DNA of 64,000 nt from Filosporella fistucella (GCA_030077755.1 JAQJZZ010000015.1:930001-994000), one strand, 5' to 3'; shown: positions 22,886-35,771, counted from the stretch's first letter. The notes: generated by a model not told the origin, from the letters alone. Numbers and translations: made by a program.

Positions 22886-23029
22886 ATGCCGAGCTCGGCA
22901 TGATTTAGAACTTTTCGATAGTGATATGCCGAGCAAAATTTATTTGACATGTTGTGTGCGCTGACGGGGGAATGAAATCTATGGTGTTACTCGGCATGAT
23001 CTAGAACTTTTTGGTGGCGAAATGCCGAG
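22886..23029. repeat. hairpin-forming octamer repeats (ATGCCGAG / CTCGGCAT)
   Basis: A perfect 16-bp palindrome ATGCCGAGCTCGGCAT at 22886-22901 overlaps the first of two 40-bp units (22894-22933 and 22990-23029). Each unit begins CTCGGCAT and ends ATGCCGAG with a 24-base, largely conserved centre containing TAGAACTTTT. The units are direct repeats 96 bp apart, each able to form a hairpin with 8-bp arms. They lie between the 3' ends of two convergent genes. Either remnants of a small inverted-repeat element or protein-binding sites. Confidence 0.75.
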
Positions 23030-23191
23030 CTGGAAAAGTTTACGAAAGGTAACACTTGATGAGGACTCAAAAGCTCACTTCTCCTCAGCTGCCTGCCAGA
23101 CATAAATCACACATGTGCACAGCAAAGCCAAAAACCGACCCGAAGAGCGATAAAAATGGGTATCATCACAAAAACTACATTATCCATAAAC

Positions 23192-25751
23192 TCATTTATA
23201 ATCATAATGCCACCTCCTAAAACTCAGCACTCCCCCTTTCGTCCTCTGATGTCCCCACCCCTGTCTAACCTCCCCATCAAGTCCGAACCCATAATTCTCA
23301 CTCCACTCCCCCACTTCCTCTCCCCCTCTATTAATAATCCCATACCCTACTTTCACATCGCCAATTTCCATCGGTACTTCGCCCCATACACTTGTTCTCC
23401 TCCATCTGAGTTGATCCAGACCAGGTCCACGGGTCGCAGCAACGATACTGCTGAAGCGCGTGTTACGCAGTTTCCATCCGTTTTGAGAGACGGCGGCAGA
23501 TCCGAATGCGATGCCGATTAAGGCGAGGAGAATAGTAGCGCCGTAGACGAGCCAGAGGTCGCGGGTGTGGTAGATGAAGATATTTAGCATGCGTTGCTTG
23601 GTACATGGGTATTGGCCTTCTGGTTGATCACGGCGGGTTCCGCTTAGGAGGGCGGGGTTGGAAGCCCATGCCACTTCTATGAATTGCGGGTTTGAGAAGA
23701 GAGAGAGGATGATGTCTTCGTAGAAAGATTGGATCTGGTCGGGGAGGCTGGGGAGAGCGAAGTAGTTGTGTGGATCGATTAGGCGGGTTTTTGTCGCTTC
23801 GGTTTTGGTGATGAAGGCTGTGCCTTGGAGTTCGATGGTGCCGTTTATAAATTTGCGGAGCATGGCGCCCATGGAATGGTAGGCTGCTGTGATGCGGTAA
23901 TTGCTTATGTCGCGAGGATGGATGTAATTCTCTCTTGGAAATGCTGTGGTGTTGTCGTTGGTACCGTCATTAGCATTTGCATTAGGTATATATGTTGTAT
24001 TAACGACTGGCGTGAGGAATGATCGATTCAATACTTTTGTTGCTTGTGATCCTGATGTATAATTGAAGAGGACTGTGTAATTTGTGACATAGTGTTCACA
24101 AGCGAATAACTTTTGATCGAATGCGGTTTTCCAGTTAGGATCTGATCGATTATTTGGTATAGTGGCATTGGGATCTCGAAGCTCTGCTTGTCCAATCCAA
24201 AGAATGGGTTCTGTGCGGAAGACCCCCAGAGTATCCGGGAATGGAGGAAAGCGTTCGGGAATACCCTTATCCCCGCTGGGAATTTGACTTTGGCGATAAT
24301 CGCCTAGATAGGCGTGTGCTATGTAGTTTGAGCTGCCATCTGGGATAAGCTGGCTGATAGAGAAAGGTGAAGCTACAGCATATCAGCCCAAGTCCAAAGG
24401 GTGATTTTACGAACAGTCGGTTCCTGTCTTTCTCCCATTTACAAATTGGTATTACTCACTCGCCGGATGGAATTGTTTATAGGAAATAATAGTGACTTAC
24501 TCCCAATTGTTGAATTGCGTGGAAATCCAGCCTTTTGCTCCGTACATTTGTACCCGGGCGCTGTGAATGACACGACATAACTGCAATTCCACCCTACCCC
24601 GCAAATATCATTTGCAGCATCCGTCCGCACAACAGTTTTCTGGAGGTATGCTGCCAAAGTTGCCACTTGCTGCATCGGATAGCTAGGCTGATCGTAATAA
24701 TCGAATAGATTTGGATCGCTGGGAGTATCGCTTGTAATGTTCCAAAAAGACAGAGAAATCTCGTTCAATCCATCGATCTTCAATGGTACCCGCCAATCTT
24801 TTGCTGCCTCCGGTGTAAAATTGAGAGTGCGAACCGACGAGCACATTGTTCGATTGGTCTGCATTGAGGGCTCGACAGTAAGTGATGCTGGAGTCAGAAT
24901 CACGACGAGTGGTGCAAGCCTGTACCAGTCAGCAGATTGTTAAGGAGGTCTGAAGCTCAGTCATACCAGATGATAGATGCCAGGAACATAGCAACTTTTG
25001 CTTTCTTGAGAACTTCCGCATTGACTACCGCGCTCAAATCTTCCGTCACAGCAAACAAGCTATCCACCGCATCAATAGACAAAAGCTTTCTCCGGAAGGT
25101 CGCCCAAATCTGTTGTCGAAACGCCAAGATCAGAGATGCCACCAACATCGCCTTTGTAAAATATGCGAGTGCTGCTCCATATCGTAGCATCTTCAATTGA
25201 TCGTGAGCTTCTTGCCCGGCCAAGGCATTATAGAAAAAGTGATGCGATAAGGCCCCAATGACCCCGAGTAGAAACATAATATACATCATCCATACCGGAT
25301 TCCACCAACCAAATCTTGACACATGTGGAGGGGTTTGCTCATATGGAGGACTCGGTGGTGGAAGCTTTGGGGTATTGGAACCGCTGAACGAACTCAAGAG
25401 TCTGGTGTCGGAAGTATATGTATCACTACTGAAATTGGAATTGCCAGATTTCGTAGATGTGAACGAATCTTCTGTTAGAGGCCCGGGTCGAAGTCCCAGC
25501 CCAATCATCTGCACCGTCGGACTTGGTTCTGCTGGTGCATATTGGGTTTTGTAAGAAACGTATCGTGTTGCTGGCGGTGAGCTAGGTTGACTTGGATTTG
25601 GGCTCAAGGAGGGACTTGGTCGTATATCGGGACTCCACATTGGAACAGGTTTCCGTCGTATATTCGAGGCATCTTCAAAGTCTGAACGTGGTGAACGATA
25701 TGGAGTGTAAATTCTACCACCTTCGCTATCCAGAATCTCTGGGGACGCCAT
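23192..25751 (-). CDS. multi-pass membrane protein of unknown function, 794 aa
   Basis: Three exons: 25751-24967, 24919-24501 and 24372-23192, with 47- and 128-nt introns and consistent phases. The first 145 residues are Pro/Ser-rich and probably cytosolic. Hydrophobic segments follow in GWWNPVWMMYIMFLLGVIGA (about 150-170), YGAALAYFTKAMLVASLILA (about 195-215) and KKAKVAMFLASII plus LAPLVVILTP across the first splice junction. A large Cys- and Asn-x-Ser/Thr-rich extracellular loop follows, then a last segment LWLVYGATILLALIGIAFGS. Proteins with this layout are frequent in filamentous ascomycetes and have carried the misleading name formylmethionine deformylase-like; nothing here resembles a deformylase active site. 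The junction ILTP-ASLTVEPS and the conserved Trp/Cys content support the model. Function unknown. Confidence 0.85.
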
Positions 25752-27633
25752 GAATGGCTGAACGCGAGACGATCAGCTGATAATAATAAGAATGCATATA
25801 CTTCAGATAAGCAGACTATGTAAAGTCGTGCTGTGACAATTCTTGCTGGACATGGGCCTCAACACTTCGGGGAAGCTGCATCGCGACGTATAATAGGAAT
25901 GAGAGAAGTTCGTCGGTAAAAGGCTCGGCGGGGACAGGCCTAATTATAATCCATGGCGGCGGCTGAAGTGTCTTCTGCGCAGCCTTGCCATGTTGGCCGG
26001 GACGCACAGGTAAGACGGTGAAAGCGAAACCAATAGAGGCGTGTTTTTAGCTTCACAGCCCCAGCCCATCTGCAGCCCACACTGGCGAGATGAAACCATA
26101 TTCCTGATTGGTTTAAGTCTGATCTTCATCGGAACCTTCAACCTTGGTTTTGGACCAGGTTGGTCCTTTGGGATTGAGATGGGATTGCTGGTGCGGCAAA
26201 AATTCTATAAGGGAAGAAACTTATCCAAGCCCGGAATTTGTTATCCAGCTTATATGGCAAGCCGAGAAGTGAGGGTGCAGCCTCAATGTGCAGATTGGCG
26301 CTTTGCACCCATCTTGAGGACACTACCTGAATCGTGGCTCCTGCAGATTTCCGGGGCTTGATCTTGAGCGACGGATAGCCACATGATGTCAGAATAATTT
26401 AACGTTGGGCTGACTGCTTAAACCCCAACATCGTGATACTTTAAGCAAGTCATGTAAGACCGATCGCACTTCGATAGTTAGCACAGCGAAGTACTGTAGG
26501 ACCATCGAGACGAGAGGAACAGGAAACCCAAAGGTCTAGAACGAAAAACACGACCCACCGAAAGCAGCAGTGTATCAATATTCTTCCGTCCAACTGCACA
26601 GAGAAAAGCAAAGCCTCAAGCCCAGCACAAGAGTTGGCAAGACACTGATCATGCTGCAATACAGTAACAGAGTGTTGTCTCAGCTGTCCCACGAATCAAT
26701 GTTCCATGAACGTGGCACTTGCCGTATCGTCCTGCTCTCAGCCCTCTTGGTATTGTTTTCTTCCCCGCCATCACGACCCACCAATACCGGTTTTCTGGCT
26801 GCGGTTCGATGTTCGAGACTTTGAGTTATCGAGATAGCTGGATTGGCTGTGGGGACGATATCATAGCACCCATCGATTGATAGAAGTGTTTGGTTCAGCT
26901 TGGCTGTGTATTCTGGAAACCTTTTTCTGCTGTGGAGATTTCGAGCCCGTGGTGCTGGTGGGGTTTCGAGACATTCATTTGGTGAAAAACGGGTGGAATG
27001 AGTGGCGTCAATCGCCGCAAAGTTTAGTTTTCGTAGATGCGATGAGCGGAATCAATCGAAGTACCTGACGCGATGATAAATTATCATCCAGATGACAAGA
27101 AAGATATGAGAAGGAAGAAGAGAAGAGAAGATGAAGATGCGAGAAGACGTTGATTCAGGCTTCCGTCTAGTGAGCGGGTCCAATATTTAGCGATTGCAGC
27201 CTAAAATCCGGGGGACAAGATCAGCACTGCGCCAATACGTTAGGCATGCCCACTGTAATGGAGACGAGCAGTTTACTTGGTAACCGTTGAAGAAAGGTAA
27301 GCACAAGGCAGCTCGTCTCAGACCTCGACAATCATGTTCAGATTCTAATACTACTGTTGCATAGCCTCAAACTACAGCCGCAGACTCAAATCCCCTACGT
27401 GCTGGGTATTTCCCGTTGAGAAGAATCAATTCTTGGCAATCAATTGTGATTCTAAATCTGAGTGCAGCTAACCTCGTAAATGTGCAACTACTGCCATTGA
27501 TTCTGAGCTCCGATCACCTAGTGCCTGGCCATCTCAATGGCGTATCCTCAGGGGGAGTGAATAAAATACACCATAAGATCACCCGAATGCACCAGACGTC
27601 CCGACCGCACGATAACGCAGTGCCATAGGTACT
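25752..27633. other. intergenic, nothing supported
   Basis: Upstream of the membrane-protein gene and downstream of the lactonase gene. A 106-codon plus frame (26041-26361) and an 80-codon minus frame have no recognisable features. A purine-rich stretch lies near 27090-27140. Confidence 0.45.
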
Positions 27634-28909
27634 CTAATCATACCACACAACATCACTCGGCCCAGCATCCAGATCCAAATGAGCAACTGGGACTCCACTT
27701 CCAGTCTTCCCGCCTTCATCCACCGTAATCTGCCATACCTCCACCGAATTGGCTGCACTATCAGTAATGGCGAAATATTCCTCAGCAAAAGGAGCAGATG
27801 TGACAGAGTTGGCGCTTCCTCCACTGGCTGTCGTTTCTGTCAAGAAAAGTTGGTCTTTGATAGCACCAGTCTCGGCATCAATAGAAAAGGCAGAGACGTA
27901 GCCGGGAATGGTTGTGGTTCGGGAACGAGTTGCGGCATACATGAAGGAAGGTGTGCCGGAGTTGTTCACCGAGAACATGACTTCGTCTGCCCAGTAGGAA
28001 GACGTATTGGTATAACCTAGAATGCGGTATCAGCTACGCTAGTTCCGGCCGTGGCAATGCGCTTACCTGTCGGAAGAAGAGGGTAAGTAGTGTTGGTGTA
28101 GGTCAATTCTCCTGTTGCAGTATTTCTGGCATAAACGCCGATAGAGCTCAATGCCTCAAACACAACATATGCATATTGTCCTCCTGGATGAACCACCATA
28201 TGTCTTGGGTCAGCACCAGTTGGTGCGGCCAGATATTGAACTTCTGCTACTTCACCAGATGTAGCATTGAAACTGTGCACCCAAACCGCATTCCCCATGT
28301 CGTCTGCAGAATAGAGAAATTGGTTGTCAGAACTGACAGCAAGGCCATGAACGCCAGCTCCTGATTTATAGGAAGCGTTTGCGATGATCTCCGTGAGCGC
28401 TCCAGATTCATCTACGGAAATCATATTGGCTGCGCAACCGGTGCTGTACGGCGCGCCGAAAACAACGTATGGTTCTGCTGTTGTTGCGATGATATAATTG
28501 GCATTGCTGCCTACACAATGTCAGAATTGTTAGAATGAATATTCAGGGGTGAGCGTACAGCTTCCAGTGAGATTCACAGTACTGGAATACTCGAGCCCGG
28601 TGCTGTTGGTGATACTATAACTGTCATATTGGGCGCCATTTCCCACATAAATGGTCTGCTTCCGTTCCTAGATCGTGATTAGCATTCCACAGAAAATGTA
28701 CCTGATCAACATACGTCTATGGCAACCCATTTCGAAGTGGTGCCAATTGTTGGATTGCTGCTTGCAAGCGATAGAGTGTTGGCTTCGTCGTCAAATTCAA
28801 TGGCATATATATCACTTCCGCTGAAGACACCGGAGAACATATGGTGAACTGTGCCAACAGCTTGGCCAGCGAGCACCGAGAGGATGGTAGAATAGATAAA
28901 TGAACGCAT
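27634..28909 (-). CDS. secreted lactonase-family beta-propeller (carboxy-muconate cyclase-like)
   Basis: Seven-bladed beta-propeller of the lactonase family that includes fungal 3-carboxy-cis,cis-muconate cyclase, the enzyme lactonising the ring-cleavage product of protocatechuate in the beta-ketoadipate pathway. Exons: 28909-28715, 28667-28559, 28510-28067 and 28016-27634 (376 aa); introns 47, 48 and 50 nt, all in phase. Typical blades are visible: HGLAVSSDNQFLYSADDMGN, VWVHSFNATSG, DPRHMVVHPGGQYAYVVFEA, SIGVYARNTATGEL. An N-terminal signal-like stretch MRSFIYSTILSVLAGQAVG predicts export, which is unusual for a catabolic enzyme but common in the fungal paralogues of this family, so the real substrate may differ. 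The fold assignment is strong; the reaction is tentative. Confidence 0.88.
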
Positions 28910-30484
28910 CTTGAAAATAAATCTCGGGGTTCAAAGAGAGACCAGAAAGAGCGGAGAGAAGAAGAGATGGCGAGCTGAATCGGAAGATTGTCACCTACCT
29001 TTATCTTCATGAAAAACTCCGACGACTTGACTGCCTGCCTGCATCCCGGTCGTACATTCAAGCATTGCGGGGTGAGGGAGGCTGAAGCTTTTCAAGTGCG
29101 TAGGCCGGCGTCCACATCCAATCCCATGTCCTACATATAGAATGACATTAAGGAGGCTCAGGTTCGTCACCAGAATTGTTTCTCCGTTTCATGTTTCATG
29201 GGTAGGTTAAAACTTACGCGGCCAATACGTTGCGGCTCCACTCGTCCACTTGCCGACGGTAAAATGTTGAATAAGGTTCAGATGACGAGAAAAGACGCAA
29301 TAAGAAGACTCGAGGACCAAGTATAGTTTCCATCATATCGAGCCTGGTCCCGATTACATGAAGGGTACTGAGTTCAGATCGTAGACCGCCTCTGCAGTGA
29401 GGTAACTGCAAGCTTCAGGTAGGGGTCAACGCAATCACGACTGACAATCCCGATATTTGTCACTTTTCACAGATATCCTGACCAAACATGAAGAGAAGTA
29501 AAAATCAATACGCATCGGCGAGGCAATCGGCGAGGTATTCGTTCTGCAACAAAGACCGTTTTCCAGGGCCAATTCCAATAACGACATCTTGCCACTTCAG
29601 TAAGGGTATATGCTCTGCCATATCTCCTGTAGACTTGCCCCTTCCTCACCATCGCCTTATTATATTCAGAATCTCCCATCTCGCTATGTATCCGGTCGAG
29701 TCCTCCCATCCTCGGTTCATGAGGTCGAAGACTGTGCCCTCGCAGACTCCGGCACTCGCTCGAATTGAAGTGCGACGTGTATGTAGGCATGTATTTATCT
29801 CCTCGCATGTTCAGCTCTCGAATTATTGGATCGCGTTGCCCTATCAATGTCGCATCTGGAGGCTTTTTCAAGTGTAGACGGTTCGAAGCATCGCACGGAA
29901 GGGTATTGGCGAATCGTAGATCAAGCAGACATGGCAGAACAATCGTACGGGGACTCGTATTCAAAGATGAGAGGGTTTGCGGATTCATCTTAAGTTCCGT
30001 ATTCTCTATAACTCAGGTAAGCTGCGGCATTCGAGTTCATATTAGTCTTAAGAGAACTGACGTTTGATTGTGGTTGCGTGTTGATTAAGGACGTTGATCG
30101 CGGCATCTGTACCCGTCAGATTAGCGACTGGAGCTAACTTGGGAAACTCACTGCTCGGGTACGAAGACAACAACAAACAGCGAAAGATAAGTACTTCTTT
30201 CACGCCAGCACGCAGTTTTCGAATGCACAAACATCGGGAACCGAGAATGAGAGGTCATAATTACGAATATACATGATGCTGTATATGATATTTGGTGCTC
30301 GTGGTAGAGCAGTGACGATCTGTCAACAGGATGAGGTGCAAAGGGCCAGGTCACGAGTCTGGTATTGAAAGAGAGACATGCTGAAAGCTCAGTAAGTGCA
30401 GATCGAACCCTATCGCAGTCTTTTGAATTCTTGTGATTTGAAACGAAGTTTTCGACGCATACTACAATACAATTCCAGCGCGTC
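28910..30484. other. intergenic; one doubtful 173-codon minus frame
   Basis: The only long frame is minus 29467-29988 (173 codons). It is Arg/Pro/Leu-rich, has no recognisable domain, and is opposed by a 129-codon plus frame over the same bases, so neither is called a gene. The rest shows nothing. Confidence 0.35.
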
Positions 30485-30906
30485 TTACGCCTTCTCGCAG
30501 CGTCCTTCCCATGCTGCTTTCTCCAAATGCTCAATAAATGTCAAGTTGTCATCTTGAGTCTCATATGCCCATCGTTCTAACTGCGCTGTTTCCTTCTTTT
30601 TGATCTTCTTCTCGGGCTTTGCATTGATCTTTTCTGTGTTTCGAACCGTACTTGCACTACGGGGCTGCGAGTTTGCAACTGCTGAGTTGTATCCCATCAC
30701 TGAGGATTTTCTCGAGGTATTCAGCGGGGTTGTAGTATAGAACCCATCGTCGTCCGACTCTTCTTTTGGTGCCTCTGTGGAGCTGGTCATCGTTTTCTGA
30801 TTCCTATCCGGACATGTCAGTAATGCCAGTATCATGGTGATGTAACATACATAGACATGGAGTGACCCATGGTCGTTTTGCTTGAGGTTTTATCGGCGAC
30901 TGCCAT
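30485..30906 (-). CDS. small conserved-motif protein (AQL..WAYET C-terminal motif), 124 aa
   Basis: Two exons, 30906-30851 and 30803-30485, joined over a 47-nt intron (GTATGT...GATAG). The junction gives MSMNQKTM and an uninterrupted 124-residue protein starting MAVADKTSSKTTMGHSM. The middle is acidic and then Lys-rich (INAKPEKKIKKKE), likely disordered and possibly nuclear. The C-terminus, AQLERWAYETQDDNLTFIEH then LEKAAWEGRCEKA, matches the end of the protein at 16201-16731. The shared motif and the clean splice support a real gene. It has no signal peptide. The role is unknown; a short helical interaction module is a reasonable guess. Confidence 0.75.
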
Positions 30907-32604
30907 ATTGAAATACAGTTAGCCCTTAGGAGTAGTGATCCTATGGGGACGAATTCAAAGTCGATGATAGTTTTTGTCGCGTACGAAGGATTATGGTCAG
31001 AGTATTTGCGAGAGGTTACTTAACATTAGAGAGAGGGTATGTTTCGTCTTCACCATCGGGAAATACTGTCGATGCTTATATATCTCTAGTATCACAACAG
31101 CAACACAGACATGTTTCCATGCTTGACCGCTGGATCTGATGGCATAGGAGGCGTTCTCCCTTTCGGACGTTCCCCCATCGAATGAAAAACCCGCCCGGTC
31201 AAATAAAGTTTACCTTACAACCCTTTCGGGTCGAAAACCTGTGCTTTCATTTCTTTTTGGCAACGTGGTGCCATAATTTCCATTAAAATTATTGAAATAC
31301 AGCCTGGAAGGACCACGAAGCTCTGATATTTGATATGTGTACCCCCACACGACCCCCACTCTTCCCCGGATTGGTGCACACTGGTGCAGCCACGATCGTA
31401 TAGACAAAGTTGCGCTAGCAGACGGGATGTTAGGTAAATTAAGATCAAAGTTGAGTCGGATCAAGAATCGTTACCACAACCCGTCTACAGATTACTCGGG
31501 CGTAATTTCTCTTGGGGCGTCAAAGCCACAAATATTGGCTGCCGCCGAGTCTGTAGCAAGGTGAAGCCATGCTTTCCAACATGCTCAACGCTCTCTCAGA
31601 CGAGAGGCTTCAAGACCTGGACGGAGGTTGCACTCCGTACAAGACATAGCATTCGGGGGACCTGATCCCCGTCTTACTTATGAGTTTAGTTGTTTGAGGT
31701 TCCGCTCTTCTTCTCCTGTTCTCTACTTCTCCAAAGTCTCCCTCTCCTGAAAGCTTCTAGTACAAAACAAACTGCTGGTTCTTGGAACTTTCCTCCATCT
31801 CATTTTTCCAATGCTCACACATAGGGCTACGGTGAATAGCACATCAACTCTTTTCTGAGTGCCAACTCGTCGGAGAAAACCGGGAAGCCAATAGCAACTC
31901 TTTCACATGATTTGCCGATTTCTGTTTGGCTCCTTGCATCCTATCTAGAGTACCTGCGACCTTTTAAGACAGCCTGCTCGGCAAATTTCCAAGATTTTTA
32001 TGAGTACAAGGCTTGACTTGGGCGAATGACCTCCCCGAGCCTGTCTTTCGGCATCGCGGAATATCACATCCGGGGATCAAATGTCTCTGAAGACTCGGGA
32101 TCCCCCACGCAAAGACTCTTCCTCACCGCTTCAGACCTCCCTTCCCCACGTTGGGCTGTAACGCCAAAGCAATCCCGACCCGAAATCTCTACCTCCACTT
32201 CCACAGCTGCACGTAATCAGCCCTAAACTACATCTATTAATAGACGAGGCTCTTTACCACATTCCAACGAATCCTAACGGAAACGAGCACGCGACTCGTT
32301 TCGCTTGCTTTTCAACAGTAAATCCTTCAATCTCAGCTCGGAGCAATTTGATCGACGTCCTGATTCATCATTGAAACAAACCCATTTGAAGTCAGTAATG
32401 TCACGTGGGTCATGATCAGAATGTGCAGATTGGAAGAAGCAGATTGCATTATCTCTCCAATTAAGTATCGTAGCGTCAAGTGTGAATTTTACTCCAATCC
32501 AATAACTTACAACTCATCCCCGACCCCATTAGTCATTACAGTACGTCATTTCTCCTTCAACCCACTTCCCCTCATAGAGATTTAACCCCTGTATACAGTT
32601 TGTA
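30907..32604. other. intergenic, nothing supported
   Basis: Between two genes on the minus strand. Only short frames (up to 84 codons) without recognisable features. Confidence 0.45.
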
Positions 32605-33172
32605 TCAGGTTGACGACCTCTGGCAAGTTGCTGCAGTAAGAGTACCACACTATTTTCACGTCAGATTTATTCATCTACGAGACCACATCTCTGTAATCGA
32701 GCGAAAAGAGAACGTACCATCTTTATACTTGCAAACAGCATTGTCACCACACTTTCCACACTTCCCTGAATATCCTTGTCCACCGCATTGTCCCCACTCA
32801 GCAATCGGACAGCTCTCGGATGTAGTAGTTGGATTTGCTGAGGCTGTGACAGTGACGGTAAGAGTCGAGGTCGAGGATGTCTTGGTTGGTGTTCCAGCAA
32901 CAGTGACGTATATCGTGGATGTGGATGTCGTTTTGGGAGCAACGGTGACGGTTATCACGGTCACGGTGTTTGTCTGCAAAGAGAATGATTAGTACAACAG
33001 TGCGCAGCCAGCTTGAGTTTCTCAAACCAAGGGAGCCTTACGACTGTGACGACTACTTGCTGGAGGTTTGTTAGTCCGTTGTCCTATCATCTTAGCTTCT
33101 AGCGACACGTACAGATGAGACGGCACTGATGAGCGCACATGCAGCTAGAACAACAGCTTTTGAGAACAACAT
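32605..33172 (-). CDS. small secreted CBM1 (cellulose-binding) protein without catalytic domain
   Basis: Four exons: 33172-33113, 33059-33042 (18 nt), 32973-32718 and 32630-32605; introns 53, 68 and 87 nt, all in phase; 119 aa. The signal peptide is MLFSKAVVLAACALISAVSS. A Val/Thr-rich linker of about 55 residues follows (TNTVTVITVTVAPKTTSTST), likely O-glycosylated. The C-terminal module EWGQCGGQGYSGKCGKCGDN with VCKYKDATCQ is a fungal-type carbohydrate-binding module family 1 with six cysteines; the usual YYSQC end is replaced by KDATCQ. The last splice (acceptor CTGCAG at 32631) is chosen because it supplies the final cysteine; reading on without it gives a tail lacking it. No hydrolase domain is attached, so it may bind cellulose or chitin on its own, as some plant-associated fungal proteins do. 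Confidence 0.8.
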
Positions 33173-35771
33173 GATTGAATTCTTCCTTGTCGGCTTTTTT
33201 ATCTGCAAACTTTCGCTCGATTTATACACTGCAAGAAGTCGGTAGAGGAAAGTGTTGAGGTTCGTAGGGATGATGATCAACACCAAGAAGAGCCGAGACA
33301 TCCTCTCTTTATACACCTCCAAACATCAACAGATCAACCATCCCACCCTTTATCAGCTGTCGTCCTATTCTTAGCATCTCAATATAAAGTCCCGAAGCCA
33401 TCTCCAATAGTCCATTCAGCAATCAGCACCCGTGATAAATAAGAGTGACACCTCTGCATACACTCATCCACGAAGAGCATACGAGCCGCCGTCACAGCGA
33501 GCTCTATCCCAAAAGATATATTTCATTTGTATAACAATCACTATTCGATGATAAGAGAGAAATATATTACTCATGTATAAAATAGCGAATCAGAATAGTT
33601 TGTTTCCGAACGGGGTATACGTTATCGGATGCAAGTGTTTATCCGTGGATGTCCGGAGAATAATTATGCAAGGCACAGGTACAATCGGATTAGACGGATT
33701 ATCACCACCAATTGGCACGGGCTGGTGGGATAAGATTTTATATGTCAGGGATGCAAGATATCAAACGGCATCGATGAGTTGACACCCTGACATACACGAT
33801 AATCAACAAACAGCATGATTCCATCAATCCGTAAGTCCGTAATGATATATCAGATGAAAGCGATGTGATGAGAGTAATTGGAAGCTACATTACTTTGGAG
33901 ATGATATGTCGTGGGATATAGGTACTATAAATCCGAGGCAGCGGTTGTTACCAATGGGACGGGAGAGAAGCGAGAGGCTTTGGCTATTATAAGGACTTGG
34001 TATTTTGGCTGATTGCCATGTTTTGATGACGAGGTGTACGGAATGGAGTGTCTTTGTTGGGGGTTGGGACTTTCGGGGGAAATCTTCGTGATACTTGAAA
34101 ATCTCGAGATTGTTGTGGTTCCCTGTTTTTGCGACAGTAGCTGAAGCAGGATGGTTGTATGTTGATGCACTCCTGTTCAAATTCACACTCGTCCTTCTTC
34201 GTCTCTTCGATATGAAGTCTAATCAATCATTATGTGCTATAATTTGTAAACAGAATCTTGCGCATATGCGGATATCAACGGATCAGGCGGTGAGGTGGAG
34301 TAGAGCAATATTGCTTAAAATAGATACTCAAAAGATGGGACGACAAACACATTTTCTAGATTGAAAATGGTAAAATCTAAATTACATTACAATACAAATA
34401 ATCATCACGATTCACTCATTGGACGCGCATCATCCGATCATCCTCTCGTCCCCGTCGTCTGGTTCGGTGGCTTGCTGAGCATGGATAATCTGTTGGTATG
34501 CTGGGTAGCATGATTCGGCACTTGTATTGCCTAAAGTAAATAGGCATGTGTACGGCCGTAAAGAAATGGGATCCATGATATCCTTCGAGATGAGTTGGAG
34601 TCTGAAAATGCAGGTTGGTAGAGTATGGCGGATCTGCTCTGTTACGTCGCAGGACGTGCGAGAAAGATCTTGATTTATTGTAACGGACTCGCATGACAAT
34701 AGTTCTTCTTTAACATTTTTAAGCTTCTAGATGAGCATCAAATCTCCTATCTCTGTATGAGTAATATTTTCTGCCAGTTTTCCTGCTTTGCAAGCTCTCC
34801 TTTGCATCCATTCATTCTTGGGATATCTTTGGGACGTCTTCAGGGAACGGCAAATAATCCTTCTACACCTGTTCAATTCCAACTAAACCATGAGTCCAAG
34901 TTTCTTGAGTGGGGAAACAGTCTTAAGTGTGTTCCATAATTATCAAGTAGGACATCAAAATCGCCAAAGAATTTTACACTGAAAGCGAATTGGAATAGTT
35001 CCATGTATATCCACTTAGTACTCTAACTCTCCTGCTTCAGCACTAGGAGGAACCGAATTCCATCACACTCAGGGTGAGTATCCCTATCAGTTTAAATGAC
35101 CCGAATCTGAACAGCATTACTGCCCGGTAACGGATAGTCAGTTCGGGCGTTGCGCCAAAATGCCGTGTAACATCTGGACGAGCATCATCAAAGCCCTCTT
35201 CCTGCTTTGCTTGGATCGGTCTATACTATTATCTCTGTTATCCAAATACCCATTTTGAATCTCCAATTCGACTAACATCTTCATGTAACTTATTGATCTA
35301 CATTTGCTTTGTATATACACACGAAATAGATATAATACTTAATGAAACTCCGTAGTGAACCAGCAAAGTTTAAGAGCATGATTCATTACCGTTTGGATTT
35401 TCACAATACATTTCATATAGAATCAATCTTTCCGTAAAAATAGTACCATCTACTCAAAGCTATCGATTTGTTCTTTCTTATAATTAGTTCATGTGCAAGC
35501 TGGGAGGGCCCTTGCAATTCAGACGAAAGGTTTGGTAAGACGTTTTTATTAAAAGACAACGACTTCGAAATCCGCCTGCGTATTTTAACTCAAGCATTAT
35601 ATTGCCTCACTTGCTAGGTCAGTCTTATCTTTATTTCTATCGGCTGCGATAACCCAACCAACCAGAAAGTGAGACAACAGAGACAAAAGCAAAGGCAGAT
35701 GTGTCGCCTCACCAAGAACATCTACTCTGGCATTCTTGACATCAGGGAATCCATTGCCTTGTCCTCATGAC
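33173..35771. other. long intergenic region, nothing supported
   Basis: About 2.6 kb between divergent genes. Frames up to 98 codons on both strands lack any feature. AT-rich parts occur around 34200-34400 and 35280-35470. The right end is the presumed promoter of the gene starting at 35772. Confidence 0.45.

Noticed and set aside
29467..29988. 173-codon minus frame as a gene
   Set aside because: No recognisable domain, Arg/Pro/Leu-biased composition, and a 129-codon frame lies opposite; not enough to call.
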